Program-made: the position numbers and the translations under genes
Assembly (NCBI GenBank): GCA_900548345.1
Contig: URKA01000003.1
Coordinates: 51,515 to 115,514, forward strand
From: an uncultured Paraprevotella sp.
GTDB lineage: Bacteria; Bacteroidota; Bacteroidia; Bacteroidales; Bacteroidaceae
Length of the DNA stretch: 64,000 bases
Direction: 5' to 3'
Shown here: in pieces, positions 63,459 through 64,000 of the stretch
How positions within the stretch are numbered: position 1 is the stretch's first letter
Layout of the letters: the number at the start of each line of letters is the position of its first letter
Notes under the pieces: model-generated
Databases searched by the model: none
The model's input: only the letters and a program-made list of their open reading frames with translations
Told to the model about the DNA's origin: nothing

Positions 63459-64000
63459 ATGGATAATAATAAAGATGCTGTTTATATACAGCAATTAAGA
63501 AAATATTGTAAAGATAATAAAAAATGGAATGAGATATTTCCTGTTACTTTTATTCAAGCTATATATAATGCCGCAAATGGAAATAGATTAGATACTTTGT
63601 TAGCAATGTATAATTCTATTTTTGTTGAATATAAAGGTAGTTTTGCTACTACTGTTGCGGCAATAGATAATATAGTTAGAAAAAAAGGTCTTATAATTAC
63701 ATATTTTGATGAAAATAATTTATCCTGGACTCGTAGATATAAACTTCATGATACTTCAGATATTAATTTTCAAAATGAAGATAATTGGGAAGGTTATAAT
63801 TTTGATATTTTAGTAGATGAAATTTATAAAGCTATTAAATATATATTTACAAATATAGATAAATTTCCAGATTTAAAAAATATATTAATTCAACAAATTA
63901 CTGAAGTTACAGAAAATATATTTAATAATATTGAAGATTATACTAATTTATATAATATATTTAAAGATCTGTCTTCAAAAGATAAATCTTTCTTGCAGTA
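63459..64000 (+). CDS. Phage protein, 3'-truncated by the window end
   Basis: The ATG lies 3 bp after the fibre gene stop and the frame stays open for 180 codons to the end of the window. The protein starts MDNNKDAVYIQQLRKYCKDN and has KKWNEIFPVTFIQAIYNAAN and TLLAMYNSIFVEYKGSFATT. The latter resembles the start of modules in long phage fibre or tail proteins. Helical Asn/Ile-rich sequence follows. A tail or fibre role is likely from context; the missing end prevents a firm call. Confidence 0.55.
   Translation, partial: MDNNKDAVYIQQLRKYCKDNKKWNEIFPVTFIQAIYNAANGNRLDTLLAMYNSIFVEYKGSFATTVAAIDNIVRKKGLIITYFDENNLSWTRRYKLHDTSDINFQNEDNWEGYNFDILVDEIYKAIKYIFTNIDKFPDLKNILIQQITEVTENIFNNIEDYTNLYNIFKDLSSKDKSFLQ

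Overview
The first 55.9 kb is a chromosome segment of a gut Bacteroidales bacterium, most likely Bacteroides/Phocaeicola-like. The evidence is the recurrent TAnnTTTG -7 promoter boxes, the lack of Shine-Dalgarno sequences, Mfa/FimB-type fimbrial operons, DUF3575/DUF3868/DUF5119 proteins, a type Ibeta DAHP synthase-chorismate mutase fusion and invertible promoters. From about 55.95 kb to the end the DNA turns sharply AT-rich and encodes the virion module of a crAss-like phage (Crassvirales), including the major capsid protein.

Layout. 1-2.2 kb: late cobalamin genes cbiP (end only), cbiB and cobD. 2.4-4.6 kb: an outer-membrane protein and a divergent two-gene secreted/OMP operon, separated by invertible promoter 1. 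4.6-19.3 kb: invertible promoter 2 and a long fimbrial-type operon (DUF3575, DUF5119, three fimbrillin-like lipoproteins, DUF3575, a duplicated small secreted protein, an OmpA-like giant, a double beta-barrel). Its first gene is broken by an IS1182-family element. 19.4-24.2 kb: a HAD phosphatase, a SIMPL protein, and the cobUTSC nucleotide-loop operon. 24.3-25.6 kb: a DUF4595-like lipoprotein whose promoter (inverton 3) currently points away from it. 25.7-32.4 kb: a Phe/Tyr operon (pheA, aminotransferase, DAHP synthase/chorismate mutase, tyrA) with a GH2 beta-galactosidase behind it. It is preceded by a complete ribosome-mediated attenuator with a Phe/Tyr-rich leader peptide. 32.4-38.3 kb: a TPR protein, a BRO-family protein, glmS and a GH39 glycosidase flanked by two related long hairpins. 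38.7-55.9 kb: a second Mfa-type fimbrial operon on the minus strand, ending in a 3,733-residue beta-helix adhesin. 55.94-64 kb: the phage block.

How the parts work together. Three invertible promoters share one recombination core, TCTCTTnnnAAGAGA, and each pair has its own central triplet (AAC, GCG, AGA). This suggests one recombinase switching several surface-protein loci independently. As read, inverton 1 faces the 3.4-4.6 kb operon, inverton 2 faces the (IS-interrupted) fimbrial operon, and inverton 3 faces away from its lipoprotein. No recombinase gene lies in the window.

The join between bacterial and phage DNA cuts a phage gene at its 5' end and removes the -33 region of the second fimbrial operon. 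No integrase, tRNA or att site is visible. A misassembly in a low-complexity A/T stretch is the simplest explanation; a real insertion cannot be excluded from sequence alone.
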